A stretch of DNA of 38,913 nucleotides. Source: Bacteroidales bacterium. Lineage in GTDB: Bacteria > Bacteroidota > Bacteroidia > Bacteroidales > UBA4181. Under the pieces are notes generated by a model, which was not told where the DNA came from, did no database searches, and worked only from the letters and a program-made list of their open reading frames with translations. The DNA is taken from positions 1 to 38,913 of the forward strand of contig JAISCQ010000282.1 in the NCBI GenBank assembly GCA_031265445.1. Reading direction: 5' to 3'. The translations under genes and the position numbers were made by a program. Below are positions 1 through 10,201 of this stretch, piece after piece. Every line of letters begins with the position of its first letter. Positions within the stretch are counted from its first letter, which is position 1.

Positions 1-2514
1 TCGGTGTCCATTCTGAAAGATGCTTCATCGACGGCGGTTTTCGGGGTACGCGGCGCTAACGGGGTTATTCTGGTGACCACCCGGCAAGGCGACTCCGCTA
101 AACCGCAACTGAGCGTGACAGGCGAATTTAGCCTGCAATCGCTCGCTGCGCGTTTCGACCGTATCCATTCGTGGGAATATGCCGAACTGCGCAATGAATC
201 GGGTCGCAACGACGGCATTGCCGAAGCAAATCTGCCTTATACGCCCTACATGATACAAAAGTACAAGGATGGTTCAGACCCTGTATTCTTTCCTGACAGG
301 GATATCTATCACGACTATTTCCATGATTTCGCCCCGCAAACCCGTTTTAATCTGAACTATTCGGGCACAACTGACAAGCTCAGATATTTTTTCAATGCAG
401 GATACATCAACCAACAGGGATTGGTTAAAACCGAATCGCCCAAGGATCTGGGTTATGATCCCGCTTTTAAAATGAACCGATATAGCTTTCGCTCCAATTT
501 AGAATACAATATTTTCGACAATCTGAAAGTAACGGCAAATGTGGCGTCGTACATGGAACAGTTGAATACATCAGGCCGCTTCTCCGGAACAAGCCTCGAC
601 GATCACCAGCGTGATCTGATGGCTTCCATGTGGACCATGCCTCCGGTGTGGCCCGGACCGGTAACCGTAGCTGGCTACACTGCATCCGATGGCTCCGATA
701 TTCCCGAAAATCAACCTGTTAATATAGATGCTGAACGGAATGTTTATGGATTTTTAAACCGTAGCGGGTACCTGACAAGAAATACGACGAATTTTTACAG
801 TTCTGTGGGAATAGAATGGGGTCTTGACTTTATTACCCCGGGATTAAGCACCAAAGTCTTGTTTTCATACGACGGATTCTATTACGCACAACTGCTGGGA
901 AATCGCGCTTTTCCGAGTTATGGTTTTTATCAGGCGCGGTCGGAAAGCGAAGTCAGCACTTATACGGTTTTACGAGGTATCGAACAGGTGAACGAAGCGA
1001 TCAGTCTGAGCAAAGAGGGCGGTTCAAGATTTTATGTGAATTTTCAATACTCATTGAATTATACGCGGCAATTTGGGAAACACAACGTTACCGGATTGTT
1101 CATGCTGCAACGCGATAACTGGGAAAACTATGACGCCGACCTGCCTTTCAACATTTTTGGAATGTCGGGGCGCCTTACCTACAATTACGACCAGCGCTAC
1201 ATGGCGGAATTTAATGCCGGTTACAACGGATCGGAACAATTTGCCAAAGGTAGTCGTTTTGGCTTTTTTCCTGCGTTTTCCGCCGGGTGGGTCGTATCCA
1301 ACGAAAGTCTTCTGAAAGACAACAATATATTGACCCATTTGAAATTACGCGCCTCATATGGTAAGGTTGGCAATGACAAATTAGGAGACGCCCGTTTCGT
1401 TTACCGCACTACAATGATGGAGGAGGATGGTTATTACAGTCAATTGAACTCGAAAAGAGTCATACTGCAGAGATTGGGTAATGAAAAAGTGAGTTGGGAA
1501 ACCGCCGAAAAGCAAAATTATGGCTTTGATATACAGTTATTTCGTGAATTTTCGTTTTCCCTTGATCTCTTTTTCGAAGAACGCAACAATGTGTTTATTA
1601 CCTCAGGTATGATTCCTGAATTTATAGGTTTTCGCTCTTGGGAATTACCCAGGCTTAACATCGGCAGGATACAAAACCGCGGATACGAAGCAGAAGCGAT
1701 GTACCAAAAAAATCTGAACAACGGACTGTCGTTCTCTATCAAGGGTAATTTCGCTTACAATCGCAACAAAATGCTTTACATGGACGAGGCGTTGCTGCCG
1801 GATGATTACGCGGTGCGGTACAGAAGTACAGGCTACAGTGTAGGTCAGTTTTTCGGGTACAAAATTGATAAAAGTAATGGCAACGGTTATCTCAATACGC
1901 AGGAGGAATTGGACTGGGCGAAAGGCGCCTATAGTATTGGAACGCCCCGATTGGGCTATATCAAATATTCGGATGAAAACGGAGATGGCATCATTGATGT
2001 AAAGGATCACATACCCATTCGTTATCATCCTGTTCCGCGTATTACTTATGGATTTTCGGGCAGCGTCGCCTGCATGGGATTTGATTTTTCTTTCCTGTTT
2101 ACGGGAATCACTCAAAGCAGTACATATATGGACAGAGGTATCAGGGAAAATGAAGTGGAAGGCTTTTATAATGATATACACCGTCGCGCATGGACAGAAG
2201 AACGTTACCTCAACGGCGAAAAAATAACTTTTCCCGCATTGAGTCTGATGATCAACACCAACCATGAAATGAATGAATTTAGCAGGATTCAGGATCGCTC
2301 CTTTTTAAAGTTGAAAAACGTCGAATTAGGATATAACCTGCCTGCGAAATGGCTGCAAACGATGAGTATCAGCCGGATAAGGGTGTACACAAACGCCAAC
2401 AACCTGTTAACATGGTCGAAAATGCCGTTAAAAACGATTGACCCGGAACAAAGTACGCTCATGGCAGTTCCAAACATGAAAATGGTCAATTTCGGATTAA
2501 ATGTTGTATTTTAA
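1..2514 (+). CDS. SusC-like TonB-dependent outer-membrane receptor, 5' end cut off by the window edge
   Basis: The reading frame is open from the first base, so the N-terminus (signal peptide, any carboxypeptidase-like domain, first part of the plug) lies outside. The visible part opens in the plug with SILKDASSTAVFG followed by RGANGVILVTT, the hallmark of SusC/RagA porins, and continues as an 830-residue beta-barrel rich in aromatic/Gly alternation, ending in a terminal phenylalanine (NFGLNVVF). The product is an energised glycan importer that works with the SusD lipoprotein encoded 35 bases downstream. Its C-terminal third resembles the second SusC at 4427-7273 (shared AWTxERY...GEKI..PALSL pattern, then a GY-LPA block), suggesting tandem duplication. 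Substrate cannot be deduced. A GTG at position 4 is an internal codon, not the real start. Confidence 0.95.
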   Translation, partial: SVSILKDASSTAVFGVRGANGVILVTTRQGDSAKPQLSVTGEFSLQSLAARFDRIHSWEYAELRNESGRNDGIAEANLPYTPYMIQKYKDGSDPVFFPDRDIYHDYFHDFAPQTRFNLNYSGTTDKLRYFFNAGYINQQGLVKTESPKDLGYDPAFKMNRYSFRSNLEYNIFDNLKVTANVASYMEQLNTSGRFSGTSLDDHQRDLMASMWTMPPVWPGPVTVAGYTASDGSDIPENQPVNIDAERNVYGFLNRSGYLTRNTTNFYSSVGIEWGLDFITPGLSTKVLFSYDGFYYAQLLGNRAFPSYGFYQARSESEVSTYTVLRGIEQVNEAISLSKEGGSRFYVNFQYSLNYTRQFGKHNVTGLFMLQRDNWENYDADLPFNIFGMSGRLTYNYDQRYMAEFNAGYNGSEQFAKGSRFGFFPAFSAGWVVSNESLLKDNNILTHLKLRASYGKVGNDKLGDARFVYRTTMMEEDGYYSQLNSKRVILQRLGNEKVSWETAEKQNYGFDIQLFREFSFSLDLFFEERNNVFITSGMIPEFIGFRSWELPRLNIGRIQNRGYEAEAMYQKNLNNGLSFSIKGNFAYNRNKMLYMDEALLPDDYAVRYRSTGYSVGQFFGYKIDKSNGNGYLNTQEELDWAKGAYSIGTPRLGYIKYSDENGDGIIDVKDHIPIRYHPVPRITYGFSGSVACMGFDFSFLFTGITQSSTYMDRGIRENEVEGFYNDIHRRAWTEERYLNGEKITFPALSLMINTNHEMNEFSRIQDRSFLKLKNVELGYNLPAKWLQTMSISRIRVYTNANNLLTWSKMPLKTIDPEQSTLMAVPNMKMVNFGLNVVF

Positions 2515-2549
2515 AGTTAAAGGTCAGTTATCAATAATAACAAAAGCAA

Positions 2550-4397
2550 ATGAAAAGAGTAAATCTGATGATCATAATAATAGCATTCGTCTTGGGAACG
2601 ATGCTGTCATCCTGTATGGATGTACTTGATACGGCGCCCGACGGAAACCTGGGAGTGAATGATGTACTGGCGGATCCTCTTAAAACAGCCGCTTTGCTAC
2701 ACGCCTGTTATGACGAATTGCCTGCCTACGGATGGACATTCGAAAATTTTGATAATATCATCGTTGCCTGCACCGACGATGCCTGGTCACCTCAAAATGG
2801 CGGTCCGAATACGAGCACGCAACGAATGTACAATGGACAATCCTCTGCATCCAGTCATCCCATCCAGCATGTCTGGACATGGAGCCCGACGTCAAATAAT
2901 GAGGGTTATTGGTGGGAGCGTTTTTTTAAGCAGATACGTAAATGCACGCAAGTTATAGAATTAATAGATCAGTCGGCGGCAAGCGAAACCAATAAACGGT
3001 TGTATAAAGCCGAAGCCCATGTATTAAGGGCCTGGTTTTATTTAGAACTCACCAAATGGTATGGCAAATTACCGGTATTGGAAAGCATGGTTGCCATCGA
3101 TTCGGATTTTTCCGGCTGGAAACGCGAACCGGTGTACAATGTAGTCTCCAAAATAATCGGCCCCGACTGCGACGCTGCTATTGCCACTGCGGAGCTACCG
3201 TGGCGTATCGACAATATCGGCAATGATCAGCGCGTTACCAAGGCGCTGGCGCACGCCATCAAAGCCACTGCCTATCTCTTTGCTGCCAGCCCCCTGCACA
3301 ACGAAGGTAACAATTACTGGGAGGAGGTCTATCAGGTATGCCTTACATCAGTGAACGAACTTAAAGCGAATGGATACGAATTATTTACCGAGTGTACGGA
3401 ACCTGCCATATACGGAACTGGTGATGAGGCTGCATTTCACCAGCTGGTATCCCGTCCGATGGATTATCCTCAAAACCGCGACAGGGAAACAATATGGCAA
3501 AAACGCCCCAATTGGGGATATGGTTACGAACAGTCCGGATACGTTTTCTGCTACATTGGCAGTTTATACGATAATACATACAGTTGTTCCGTCCATCCGA
3601 CCCAGGAGTTGGTGGATGCTTTCGAAACCCGGGATGGTAAGCCGATACTCGATTTGAGACAGCCCTATCTTGATGAAAAGCATTTGCAACCGAATTTCAG
3701 ACCGGGCACAGGCTACAACGACCAGGATCCGTACGTTAACCGAGACCCGCGATTTTATGCGACAGTGTTGAAGAATGGCGATGTTATTACATGGCGTAAC
3801 GGACAACAGCTTACCATAGATTCATATGCAGGAGGCGTATTTTCCATCAATTTCGATATAAATAGATGGGATTGTACGCGTACCGGTTATTTTCACCGGA
3901 AATTGGTTGTACCCGGCTCCAGCCCAACCAATGACCAAAAATATGCCACCCATAAGTATTATCGACTTGCCGAAATCATCCTTTCTTTTGCAGAAGCGGC
4001 GGCCGAAGCAGGCCATCTTGTCGAAGCGAAAACCGCTGCGGATGAAGTCCGTGCAAGGGTTAACATGCCGCCCCTACCGGCAGATTTGTCGAAAGAAGAC
4101 CTGATACTGAGGATACGAAACGAACGACGGGTGGAATTGTCATTCGAAAATCAGCGCTATTTCGACATACGCCGCTGGCAAAAACCCGATGGTAATTTTG
4201 AATTCGAATTCAAATGGGCTACAGGTATGTGGATAGAAAAACAGCCCGATGGTGCGTTTACCTACGAACGAGTGAATTCCGCTTCCGTACCCCGCTATGG
4301 ATCCGAAAACAAGTATCTGCTACTGCCGCTTAGCGTGCGTGAAGCAGCGCTGATGGAATCGCGAACGGGAGTTAAATGGCAAAATCCGGGTTGGTAG
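2550..4397 (+). CDS. SusD/RagB-family outer-membrane lipoprotein
   Basis: The 615-residue product starts with MKR, a hydrophobic stretch and the lipobox LSSC near residue 22, so it should be exported and lipid-anchored. The alpha-helical SusD body is recognisable: an early region with aromatic residues (YWWERFFKQIRKC), the segment AHVLRAWFYLELTKWYG typical of SusD TPR helices, the late RNERRVELSFENQRYFDIRRW block, and the family-typical C-terminus ending WQNPGW. SusD proteins cap the SusC barrel and bind the glycan. It lies 35 bases after the upstream SusC and is followed by a second SusC, so it forms the first of two tandem SusC/D pairs. Length is normal for larger SusD members. Substrate unknown. 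Confidence 0.95.
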   Translation: MKRVNLMIIIIAFVLGTMLSSCMDVLDTAPDGNLGVNDVLADPLKTAALLHACYDELPAYGWTFENFDNIIVACTDDAWSPQNGGPNTSTQRMYNGQSSASSHPIQHVWTWSPTSNNEGYWWERFFKQIRKCTQVIELIDQSAASETNKRLYKAEAHVLRAWFYLELTKWYGKLPVLESMVAIDSDFSGWKREPVYNVVSKIIGPDCDAAIATAELPWRIDNIGNDQRVTKALAHAIKATAYLFAASPLHNEGNNYWEEVYQVCLTSVNELKANGYELFTECTEPAIYGTGDEAAFHQLVSRPMDYPQNRDRETIWQKRPNWGYGYEQSGYVFCYIGSLYDNTYSCSVHPTQELVDAFETRDGKPILDLRQPYLDEKHLQPNFRPGTGYNDQDPYVNRDPRFYATVLKNGDVITWRNGQQLTIDSYAGGVFSINFDINRWDCTRTGYFHRKLVVPGSSPTNDQKYATHKYYRLAEIILSFAEAAAEAGHLVEAKTAADEVRARVNMPPLPADLSKEDLILRIRNERRVELSFENQRYFDIRRWQKPDGNFEFEFKWATGMWIEKQPDGAFTYERVNSASVPRYGSENKYLLLPLSVREAALMESRTGVKWQNPGW

Positions 4398-4426
4398 TTT
4401 TGAATTGAAAATTGAAAGTGTCGAAT

Positions 4427-7273
4427 ATGAAAATTATAAATAGAACAACAGGGATCATTACGGTTTGCGGTCTGCTGTTATGTATGTCGGGCAGAGCGCA
4501 GGATATATCGTTGTCGGCAGACAGTTGTGGAAAAATCAGTACGGGCTTTAACAGTTTTCCGAAAATGGCAATTACCGGTTCAGTAGCTACCGTAGAAGGG
4601 CAAGCGATGATGACGCCGGTATCAAATTTATCTTTCTCCTTAATGGGTAAGTTGCCGGGATTGAATACACTTGAAGAAAGTTCCGAACTTACCCGTGCTG
4701 GGGTCTTCATAGGTATCCGTGGCTATTCGACGAACATCCACACTACGCCGATTGTAATTGTGGATGGGATCATCACTGAGCTTTCCACTATTGATTTTAT
4801 GAACATCAATGAAATAGAAAACATTTCCATAGTGAAAGACGGCTCATCCCTTGCTATTTACGGAATACAGAGCGCCAATGGCGCTATTGTGATCACTACC
4901 AAAAGGGGTACTACAGGACCGCTGAAAGTGAATGCATGGTATCATTATTCGCTGCAGCAGATGACCAAACAACCGCCGTTTGTCAGTTCTGCTGAATACG
5001 CACGGTTGCGGAATGAAGCAGGCGTAAACAGTGGATTGAGCGCTTACTCGCAGTTTACGCAAGATCAGATCGACCGGTTTGCATCGGGAAACAGTCTGTC
5101 GTATCCCAATAACAACTGGTACGACATGTTTGTACGCAAGGTAAGTTCCATGCATCAGGCTGGATTTTCCGTGCAGGGTGGAAATGACAGGATCAAACAC
5201 TTTTCTACCATCAATTATTACCACCAGTCGTCGCCGTTTAATATCGCCGATGAGCCGGAACGAAATTATACACCCACTATAGCTGTTGATCAAGCAAGCA
5301 TCCGTTCCAATGTTGATGTGAAATTCAACAATTATCTAAGTGCGTTCATGCTGATGAATGGTACAATACGTGTAGACAATGGCGTTCCAAGCGGGAATTC
5401 CTCTATTTACAGCCAAATACTCCAAACCCCTTCCCTGATGTACGGCCCCCTGACACCGATAGAAATGGTTTCGTCCAGCGGAGAGACAAGCCTGCAAAGC
5501 AAGCAGGTAACCACTTACGAAGGCGGCGATTCTCCTCCGTATGGACTTCTGAACCGTTCCGGATACAACAGGGTTTTGAACTCCTGGATTTATACGCAGG
5601 CAGGCGTGACGCTTGATTTGGGATTCCTCACCGACGGTCTTTCACTGACCGGCTTGATGGCATACCAGATGTATGGTCGCAACACTACTCTTACATCCCA
5701 AACTTATGAACGGTATATCCGCAGTAACAGTTATTCGGAGTTTGAGTTTACCAAATACGGGAATATTGATAATAGCCCTTTATCTTATAGCAAATCTCAC
5801 GTATTCAGGTATAATTTGAGTTTGTCTGCACGAGCTGATTATGCAAAAATGTTCGGCACACACGCCGTACAGGCTTCTGCCTTCTATTATTACTCCAAAC
5901 AGGAAAAAGAAGACATGAGCGGTCTGGGCATATTGCCTTACCTGAACGAAATGATGGGTGTAACGGCTTTATACGGCTATCGCGACAAATATTTTTTGAA
6001 GGCGGATATCGGTTATTCCGGATCGGAACAGTTTCATCCCGACTACCGCTACACTGCCACGCCTGCCATTTCTGCCGCCTGGGTCGTTTCGGGTGAAGAT
6101 TTCATGGCTGGCTTAGACTGGCTGTCATTGTTGAAACTGAGGGTTTCGTATGGCGCCAATGCCAACGATCAATTGGGTGGAGAACGTTACCTGTATGCCG
6201 ATTACATTAATGTTTGGGGTACGGAGGGTATGCGTGGCAATCCCCGGCTGAGCGCCGAAAAAATCTGGAAACAGGACTTTGGTATTGACCTGGGGCTGTT
6301 GAGTTCCGTTTCCCTGTCGGTAGACTGGTTCTATCACAAATGCGACAATATGCTGGTGAACAACGGTTTGATACCCGAACTCCAAACCATTCCATTATAT
6401 TATTATCCGAAGCTGAACACCGGGAAAATGGAAAATCGTGGCATCGAAATTGAAATGGGCTATAACGACCGTTTGTCGCAGGATTTGTCGGTATTCGCCG
6501 GCGCCGGTTTCAGCTTTTCTCGGAATAAAGTGGTCACGATCAACGAACTGGCATATACAGACCGTTTTTATCCATATCGGTCAGAGGGCTACAGAAGGGG
6601 CCAACCATGGGGTTACCTGATAGACTATAGCAATGGCAATGGCATATTCAATTCGCAGCAGGAAATAGATGCAAGCGGATTGACTTATTCAGCCATGGTG
6701 GCGCCACGGGTCGGCGATTTTATTTACCGCGACCTGAACAAAGACGGAGTAATTGACATAGGAGACGCCGCGCCCATCGGTAATCCAAGGCTTCCGGAAA
6801 TTTTTTACAGTTTCAACGCTGGAGCGCAGTGGGAAAATTTCGATTTCAGTTTCCTCTTACAGGGCGCAGCAAACACTTCTGTTGCCATTAACGGACTGGG
6901 AGTTTATGAATATTCCGCCAGGGGCGTCTTCAGCGATCTGCATCAGAATGCATGGACCGCTGAGCGTTATGCTGCAGGCGAAAAAATAGACTATCCCGCC
7001 CTTTCGCTAACGGAATCGGCAAACCATGTCGCCAACAGTTTCTTTATCATGAATGCATCCTATTTGAAAATGAGAAATATGGAGATCGGTTATTCCCTGC
7101 CCGCGTCATTAGCAAAAAAAATGAAGTCTGAAAACATCAGAATTTCCCTGTCGGGGCAAAATCTTTTTACCATTGACCGGATGAAGACTAAATATATTGA
7201 TCCCGAAACCGCCTCAATGGGCGCTTTCCAACCTTACAGAGTGTATAGTGCAGGTGTCAGATGTACATTTTAA
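4427..7273 (+). CDS. SusC-like TonB-dependent receptor lacking the N-terminal carboxypeptidase-like domain
   Basis: A 948-residue outer-membrane receptor. I chose the ATG at 4427 over the in-frame TTG at 4412 because it gives a normal Sec signal peptide (MKIINRTTG, then a hydrophobic run ending GRAQ). Most SusC proteins carry a beta-sandwich carboxypeptidase-regulatory-like domain of about 80 residues next. Here only about 30 residues precede the plug, which has MGKLPGL, IRGYSTN, IVIVDGI and the SIVKDGSSLAIYG...SANGAIVITT hallmark. The barrel follows, ending VRCTF. There is no secretin-like STN domain, so no sign of anti-sigma signalling. The gene begins 29 bases after the first SusD, and its stop at 7273 falls just ahead of the second SusD, indicating one operon. 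Similarity to the first SusC suggests duplication with loss of the N-terminal domain. Confidence 0.93.
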   Translation: MKIINRTTGIITVCGLLLCMSGRAQDISLSADSCGKISTGFNSFPKMAITGSVATVEGQAMMTPVSNLSFSLMGKLPGLNTLEESSELTRAGVFIGIRGYSTNIHTTPIVIVDGIITELSTIDFMNINEIENISIVKDGSSLAIYGIQSANGAIVITTKRGTTGPLKVNAWYHYSLQQMTKQPPFVSSAEYARLRNEAGVNSGLSAYSQFTQDQIDRFASGNSLSYPNNNWYDMFVRKVSSMHQAGFSVQGGNDRIKHFSTINYYHQSSPFNIADEPERNYTPTIAVDQASIRSNVDVKFNNYLSAFMLMNGTIRVDNGVPSGNSSIYSQILQTPSLMYGPLTPIEMVSSSGETSLQSKQVTTYEGGDSPPYGLLNRSGYNRVLNSWIYTQAGVTLDLGFLTDGLSLTGLMAYQMYGRNTTLTSQTYERYIRSNSYSEFEFTKYGNIDNSPLSYSKSHVFRYNLSLSARADYAKMFGTHAVQASAFYYYSKQEKEDMSGLGILPYLNEMMGVTALYGYRDKYFLKADIGYSGSEQFHPDYRYTATPAISAAWVVSGEDFMAGLDWLSLLKLRVSYGANANDQLGGERYLYADYINVWGTEGMRGNPRLSAEKIWKQDFGIDLGLLSSVSLSVDWFYHKCDNMLVNNGLIPELQTIPLYYYPKLNTGKMENRGIEIEMGYNDRLSQDLSVFAGAGFSFSRNKVVTINELAYTDRFYPYRSEGYRRGQPWGYLIDYSNGNGIFNSQQEIDASGLTYSAMVAPRVGDFIYRDLNKDGVIDIGDAAPIGNPRLPEIFYSFNAGAQWENFDFSFLLQGAANTSVAINGLGVYEYSARGVFSDLHQNAWTAERYAAGEKIDYPALSLTESANHVANSFFIMNASYLKMRNMEIGYSLPASLAKKMKSENIRISLSGQNLFTIDRMKTKYIDPETASMGAFQPYRVYSAGVRCTF

Positions 7274-7290
7274 CAAACATTAGTCATATC

Positions 7291-9090
7291 ATGAGCAAGA
7301 TGAAAAAAATGAATATTTTATCCAAAACAATTGTGATGGCGCTGTGCATGTTCGCTTGTGCCGATCTGGATTTACCCAACGATGGACGCATCAGTTATCA
7401 GGAATTGTTCAGCACCTATAATCGAATCAAAAGTTACTATAATCAATGTGTCGCTATTCAGGGTATAGGATTTAACTACGCGAACACTCCGCTGGCTTCG
7501 TTTTGCGACGAGGCTCACGATGCAAGCGACATGACGGCAGGCAGTGTGTTTAACTGGTATAATGACCGTACGTCGCCTACGAGCGACCCCTTAGGAGGTT
7601 ACTGGGGGGGAGGGTATACAGTGATCGGCAAGTGTAATACATTTCTCAAATACATGACTGATCCCGAGCTACCCTACCAGTTTAAGAATCCGGATGAAAA
7701 AGACGGGCTTATTGCGCAGGTTAGGGTTGCCAGGGCATATTATTACCTGCAGTTGATCAAACGGTATGGAGGCTGCGCCATCGTTGACGTCCCTTATGAA
7801 GTAGATCACGATTTCTCGAAAGTGGAACGCGCTACTTTTGAAGAAGTTGCCGACTTTATCATCGCTGAGTGTGACATAGCATTAGCCGCTAAAGAAACCG
7901 AAGGCATGCCTTTCGGGCTACGCTGGGCAATTTCGGATACGGAGCGCGGTCAAATTACCCGCGCATTTGCTTATGCCGTAAAATCGCAGACTGCCCTTTA
8001 CGCCGCCTCTCCGTTATGGTATACGCCGGGAAGCAAATACACCTGGGAAAAGGCAACTGCCATTACCAAGGAAGCGTTGGATCAATGCCTGACACATGGC
8101 TTCCAACTTCATAACAGGACGGTGGCTTCTACCGTTGCACAAAATCCTTATGCCCATTATTTCATGACCCGTTCGGACGCAAGCCGTTCGTGGGATAGAG
8201 AAACCATTTTTGAATCGGATATTCAATTATCGGTATGGTCGTTGGCGGGCTTGCCTGTCACTACGGGTATGACGAAAGCAGGCCCCGGACCTTCGCAGGA
8301 ATTAGTGGACAGTTACGAGATGCAAACAAGCGGTGAACCGCCTATTCTGGGATATTCGGATGCCGATCATTTAGAAGTGATCCCAAATCTTACATCAGGA
8401 TATGATCCCAATAATCCTTACGTTGGACGCGACCCCCGTTTCTATGCTTCCATCTACTACAACGGGGCGATACAAAACCTGGCGAACCAAACGCCAATTG
8501 TAGAAACATATGTGGGCGGCAATTGCGGTATTTCCGATCAGGTGACCGATATCCGTTTTACCCGCACAGGTTACTACATGCGTAAATTCAATAATTACAG
8601 GTCGGACAATTTGTTAAATTCCGATGGTTACATGCGGATTTTCCGACTTGGGGAACTTTACCTGAATTTTGCCGAAGCGGCATATCAATCGGTAGGACCC
8701 GATGTGCCTGTGGTTTCTACGAGCGGGATCATACTGTCGGCCCGCGACGCTGTAAACGCAGTCAGAAGGCGGGCAGAAATGCCTAACTTTCCTGCCGGCA
8801 TGACCAAGGAGAATTTCGAAAAGAAATACCGCAACGAACGTCGTGTGGAACTTGCCTTTGAGGAACACCGTTTCTACGATGTGCGCCGATGGAAAATACT
8901 TCACCAGACCGACGGATTTGTTACCGGAATGAGAATTATCCCGGAAGGAGGGAATTTAACTTATAACCGTATCAAATTAGCCGATCGCGGAACCAACGCC
9001 GATAAATATCTGATACTTCCGTTAGATGCCGCCGAAGCGCAGAAAATGGAAACATTGACAGGTGAAGAATGGCAAAATCCCGGATGGTAA
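7291..9090 (+). CDS. SusD/RagB-family outer-membrane lipoprotein (second pair)
   Basis: About 599 residues. In-frame ATGs lie at 7261 (inside the SusC gene), 7291 and 7300; 7291 or 7300 gives a compact basic-hydrophobic signal ending CMFAC, with the Cys as probable lipidation site, so the 7261 start is unlikely. SusD features are clear: ARAYYYLQLIKRYGG in the TPR region, the block YRNERRVELAFEEHRFYDVRRWK, and the terminal EEWQNPGW nearly identical to the first SusD (VKWQNPGW). It pairs with the SusC ending 17 bases upstream. The lipobox (Phe at -2) is atypical, which is common in Bacteroidota. Substrate unknown, but the duplicated SusC/D pairs may take different parts of the same glycan. Confidence 0.94.
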   Translation: MSKMKKMNILSKTIVMALCMFACADLDLPNDGRISYQELFSTYNRIKSYYNQCVAIQGIGFNYANTPLASFCDEAHDASDMTAGSVFNWYNDRTSPTSDPLGGYWGGGYTVIGKCNTFLKYMTDPELPYQFKNPDEKDGLIAQVRVARAYYYLQLIKRYGGCAIVDVPYEVDHDFSKVERATFEEVADFIIAECDIALAAKETEGMPFGLRWAISDTERGQITRAFAYAVKSQTALYAASPLWYTPGSKYTWEKATAITKEALDQCLTHGFQLHNRTVASTVAQNPYAHYFMTRSDASRSWDRETIFESDIQLSVWSLAGLPVTTGMTKAGPGPSQELVDSYEMQTSGEPPILGYSDADHLEVIPNLTSGYDPNNPYVGRDPRFYASIYYNGAIQNLANQTPIVETYVGGNCGISDQVTDIRFTRTGYYMRKFNNYRSDNLLNSDGYMRIFRLGELYLNFAEAAYQSVGPDVPVVSTSGIILSARDAVNAVRRRAEMPNFPAGMTKENFEKKYRNERRVELAFEEHRFYDVRRWKILHQTDGFVTGMRIIPEGGNLTYNRIKLADRGTNADKYLILPLDAAEAQKMETLTGEEWQNPGW

Positions 9091-9114
9091 TAATTCATTA
9101 TTTCAAATAGTGTC

Positions 9115-10191
9115 ATGAATAAAATTAAAATTTTCAGTATCATGTTGTTGTGCCTCGCTGCGTTTTATTCGTGCGAGGAGAATGGAACAACCATAAAGGT
9201 TTCTACGAAAGAAATCCTGTTAGACAGGGCTGGTATGGATGAACATAATGAACCTGTCGTATTTCAAGTAACCACCGATAAACCCTGGATGCTTACCTGT
9301 ACTCCGTGGCTAGTAACCAGCGTATCGTCCGGAAGCGGTGGCGTTACCGAAGTTTCGGTCTATGCGATCGGAACTACAGAGGATCGTGAAGGGTTCATTA
9401 CCGTCCAGAATAACTTTACCTCTACAGTGATCACGGTAAAACAATCGGCAGAAGAAATGATCGCTTCGGAACTTACGGTTTTTGCAGTACCCGATGTGGA
9501 AGCCAACGGTTTAATGGCAGATGGAAGCAAGCCATATATCAGATTTTCGACCAACAAAAGATGGTCCATCCCCGATTCTAAATGGGTGACAGCGACCCCC
9601 AGTTCGGGTACATCCGGATCGAATATTACCGTAACTTTGACGATCAATGAAAATAATTACGCACCACGCGAATTGGATTTAATCATCTATGCGGGTTCGA
9701 TCTCAAACGGTGTCAATTTGAATCAAACCGGCAGATTTGAAGAACTTATCAATGTTGCTATAGATAAACCTGCTCAAGACAGTGATCATGAAGCATCAGC
9801 CACCGGAAAATTTGCTGTTGACGGCGATAGATATGATATTATGTCAAGATGGCTGTCAGCCGACAACACGAGTGAACACTGGGTTGAGATTGACCTGATA
9901 GATCAATGCGCCATAGGAGGATTAGGATTATGGCTCTGCTCGTATTCCCCACAGCCTATGTGGCGTTTTCAAGCCTGGATTGGTGGCGAGTGGACAACTG
10001 TTGTCAGCGAGGATCATCTTGATTTGAATACACTTCCAGATGCGGATATACCTACTGCACATCCATGTAAGGTATATTACAAGGATTTTGACCATGTATT
10101 AACGGATAGGGTCAGATGGTATTTCCCATCCTATACGCCCAATAACAGGTCAAATGTGTACGAAATAGAAGTTTATGGAGGAGTTTTGTAA
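9115..10191 (+). CDS. Lipoprotein with two BACON domains and a discoidin (F5/8 type C) domain
   Basis: The 358-residue product has a lipoprotein signal (MNKIKIF..., hydrophobic, FYSC). Residues ~28-112 and ~115-205 look like two BACON modules: each has a central W (KPWMLTC...W, KRWSIPDSKWV), a GSGG/GTSGSN turn and a closing strand of the TVKQ type. Residues ~212-357 form a discoidin-like beta-sandwich (DKPAQDSDHEASATG, FAVDGD...SRWLSAD...HWVEIDL, ending YEIEVYGG). BACON domains are mostly spacers between the membrane anchor and a ligand-binding module; discoidin domains bind sugars or other surface ligands. It sits directly behind the second SusC/D pair, so a surface glycan-binding role is the best inference. 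No catalytic module is visible. Confidence 0.85.
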   Translation: MNKIKIFSIMLLCLAAFYSCEENGTTIKVSTKEILLDRAGMDEHNEPVVFQVTTDKPWMLTCTPWLVTSVSSGSGGVTEVSVYAIGTTEDREGFITVQNNFTSTVITVKQSAEEMIASELTVFAVPDVEANGLMADGSKPYIRFSTNKRWSIPDSKWVTATPSSGTSGSNITVTLTINENNYAPRELDLIIYAGSISNGVNLNQTGRFEELINVAIDKPAQDSDHEASATGKFAVDGDRYDIMSRWLSADNTSEHWVEIDLIDQCAIGGLGLWLCSYSPQPMWRFQAWIGGEWTTVVSEDHLDLNTLPDADIPTAHPCKVYYKDFDHVLTDRVRWYFPSYTPNNRSNVYEIEVYGGVL

Positions 10192-10201
10192 TATAATAAA
10201 T

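Noticed and set aside
1645-2265. 206-codon minus-strand open frame inside the first SusC
   Set aside because: Lies wholly within the SusC barrel coding region; sequence has no family signature.
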